From assembly GCA_013334735.1 (NCBI GenBank), contig JAAXXA010000138.1, forward strand, positions 1-6,686: DNA of 6,686 nucleotides, given 5' to 3'. The position numbers and the translations under genes were made by a program. Every line of letters starts with the position of its first letter. Positions within the stretch are counted from its first letter, which is position 1. This stretch comes from Bacteroidota bacterium. GTDB lineage: Bacteria > Bacteroidota > Bacteroidia > Bacteroidales > CG2-30-32-10. Below, piece by piece: positions 5,516-6,686 of the stretch. The notes under the pieces are model-generated. The model searched no databases. It saw nothing but the letters and a program-made list of their open reading frames with translations, and had not been told where the DNA came from.

Positions 5516-6092
5516 TTGAAATCATTTTATCATATTTCTTATCAATAGCCTGCTGAACGGCTGCTACATATTTATCAAAATTATCCTTACTGAACTTTTC
5601 AAGGCCAACCAGGTTATAACCTGCTTTCGCTGCCATTAAAGTAGCAAGCAAGCGTGAAGCTCGCCCATTACCTTCCCTGAAAGGATGAATAAATAACAAT
5701 TCTGCGTGAACAACTGCTATATCCTTTATCAAATCTTCTTTTGAAACATAAGCTTTTGGAAGTTTTAATAAAATATCCGCTTCAAATTGATTAAGCGTTT
5801 CGTTCATGAATTTAGCAGGAGGAAATAAAAATCCACCTTTCGACATATTGACTGTGCGAGGTTTTCCTGCAAAAGTATATAAATGTCCAAGGGCTATTTT
5901 GTGAATCTTAAAAATATATTTAAGATTGAATTTTGTTCTTGAATTTAATTCTTCGAATAAAAGTTTATAAGCAACGTAGAATCCTTCCATTTCTGCTTTT
6001 TCAATTTCATGAAGCGTTGAAAGCCCTAATTTATTAGGAAGAATATCGCTCTCTGATTCTTGCTTGGATGTGCTATATTTATTGGTCGCCAT
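5496..6092 (-). CDS. Fic-domain protein AMP-transferase
   Basis: A 198-residue Fic/DOC-family protein, which transfers AMP from ATP to a hydroxyl on a target protein (AMPylation). The catalytic motif at residues 136-147, HPFREGNGRASR, is intact: catalytic His136, acidic Glu140 for Mg2+, the GNGR phosphate loop, and the second arginine Arg147. The target-docking flap precedes it as GGFLFPPAKFM (86-96), with FAGKPRTVNMSKGG typical of the family upstream. The N-terminal helices (about 20-50, LGLSTLHEIEKAE) fit the bacterial Fic core. I find no internal (S/T)xxxE(G/N) motif; the nearest are TSKQES (8-13) and STLHEI (25-30), both lacking Gly/Asn at the last position. It therefore looks like a class I Fic needing a separate antitoxin, and the convergent 51-residue gene is the candidate. 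The target is unknown (class I toxins include gyrase/topoisomerase IV AMPylators). No strong promoter was seen upstream. Confidence 0.95.
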   Translation of the reverse strand: MATNKYSTSKQESESDILPNKLGLSTLHEIEKAEMEGFYVAYKLLFEELNSRTKFNLKYIFKIHKIALGHLYTFAGKPRTVNMSKGGFLFPPAKFMNETLNQFEADILLKLPKAYVSKEDLIKDIAVVHAELLFIHPFREGNGRASRLLATLMAAKAGYNLVGLEKFSKDNFDKYVAAVQQAIDKKYDKMISIISSLF

Positions 6093-6109
6093 AATTTAAA
6101 ATTATAAAT

Positions 6110-6172
6110 AAAAAAAATGTTATGAAACTTGGCTGTTGAAATTAACTTTATAAGCCTAACCAAGGTTTCATA
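6110..6172 (-). terminator. Rho-independent terminator, minus strand
   Basis: Read on the minus strand, the arms tatgaaaccttgg (6172-6160) and ccaagtttcata (6132-6121) pair over about 12 bp with one bulged base, enclosing a 27-nt loop. They are followed, after a 3-base aca, by eight consecutive T residues (6117-6110). The 5' arm lies within the final codons of the upstream gene (stop at 6150-6148), so the hairpin overlaps its coding end. It should separate that gene's transcript from fic, whose ATG is at 6092. Confidence 0.6.
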
Positions 6173-6686
6173 ATTTCAAAAATAGGTGATGTAATGATAT
6201 TTGAGAAAACACTTATTCCAATAGATTTTATAAGTGAGCCAATATTTAGGAGTGGACTTTTTATATCTTTGCCTTTATTAAGTAGTTTAATAGCATAATC
6301 CATTTCTGTTTTAAACTCATCAGATAAATCCTTGTTTAGTTGTTCAATATCTTTCTTCAAAAGTGAGAACAATTCAGTAATGTTTTCTTTCGAATAATTG
6401 ATTTGCTGAGTTTGTTGAGATCCATTAACATTTTGTTGAATCTGCATTGGGGCATTCACATTACCTGTTTTTATTATAGTCATATTATTTTTGTTTTTAA
6501 TATTTGAATCCATACCATTTTCTTCAAGCCACTGATTGATTAAGTCAATGTAAACCTCACTATTCTTTCGCTTTTGAACAATAGGCAGGATAACATACTT
6601 GATTTGCTTTAGAAACCTTTCTTTTTCGCCTTGCTCTTTATTTATGAAATAATCAAAATGATAATCTAAAAACTTTTCTATTTCAT
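6148..6686 (-). CDS. Unrecognised protein, 3' part only (gene runs off the window)
   Basis: The frame is open from the stop at 6148-6150 to the window edge (first full codon at 6684), so 178 C-terminal residues are visible and the true start lies outside. An ATG at 6513 would give a 121-residue protein, but the 57 codons upstream are uninterrupted and look coding (charged helical sequence such as EIEKFLDYHF and YIDLINQWLEENG), so it is probably internal. Visible parts: a charged helical region (about 1-57), a polar Asn/Gln/Thr-rich linker or short beta stretch with GNVNAPMQIQQNVNGSQQTQQ-like character (about 73-95), a charged helix (about 98-130, ELFSLLKKDIEQLNKDL), and a hydrophobic or amphipathic tail (about 143-178) ending KPWLGL. 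I do not recognise the family. The plan of polar linker, helix and hydrophobic tail loosely recalls accessory modules seen in some phage-defence proteins, but there is no motif to name one. Confidence 0.7.
   Translation of the reverse strand, partial: EIEKFLDYHFDYFINKEQGEKERFLKQIKYVILPIVQKRKNSEVYIDLINQWLEENGMDSNIKNKNNMTIIKTGNVNAPMQIQQNVNGSQQTQQINYSKENITELFSLLKKDIEQLNKDLSDEFKTEMDYAIKLLNKGKDIKSPLLNIGSLIKSIGISVFSNIITSPIFEIMKPWLGL

Overview
The window looks like a chromosomal stretch from a low-GC member of the Bacteroidota. This rests on three things. Intergenic DNA is AT-rich and genes lack Shine-Dalgarno sequences. Several starts are preceded by the phylum's characteristic -7 promoter element TAnnTTTG. 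The genes (MtaB-type methylthiotransferase, secreted TPR protein, zinc-ribbon membrane protein) are in keeping with it. I cannot assign a genus.

Layout, left to right. A zinc-ribbon membrane protein (5-619, minus) is followed by a gap holding a palindromic dispersed-type repeat (675-749). Next comes carbamate kinase (847-1791, minus). It is divergently transcribed from mtaB (1875-3158, plus), a tRNA methylthiotransferase. Both have recognisable promoters inside the 83-bp gap, and the mtaB transcript appears to be leaderless or nearly so. A 267-bp gap after mtaB holds a long imperfect palindrome. A secreted seven-TPR protein follows (3426-4289, plus), then a convergent GNAT acetyltransferase (4356-4844, minus). 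The left two thirds is housekeeping or general metabolism, with each gene apparently its own transcription unit.

The right third looks accessory. A 515-bp gap (4845-5359) contains a GC-richer block of nested inverted repeats and then a good Bacteroidota promoter. That promoter leads into an unlisted 51-codon gene (5360-5515, plus). This small protein carries the sequence SFELEN, which matches the (S/T)xxxE(G/N) inhibitory motif of Fic antitoxins. It runs tail-to-tail into a catalytically intact Fic AMP-transferase (5496-6092, minus), with a 20-bp overlap of the coding ends. I propose a Fic toxin-antitoxin pair in an unusual convergent arrangement; known class I Fic antitoxins are usually encoded immediately upstream on the same strand. 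Upstream of fic, behind a rho-independent terminator, lies the 3' part of an unrecognised gene. Its reading frame stays open to the right edge of the window, so it is longer than its first in-frame ATG would suggest.

No tRNA, rRNA, CRISPR array, insertion sequence or recombinase was seen.
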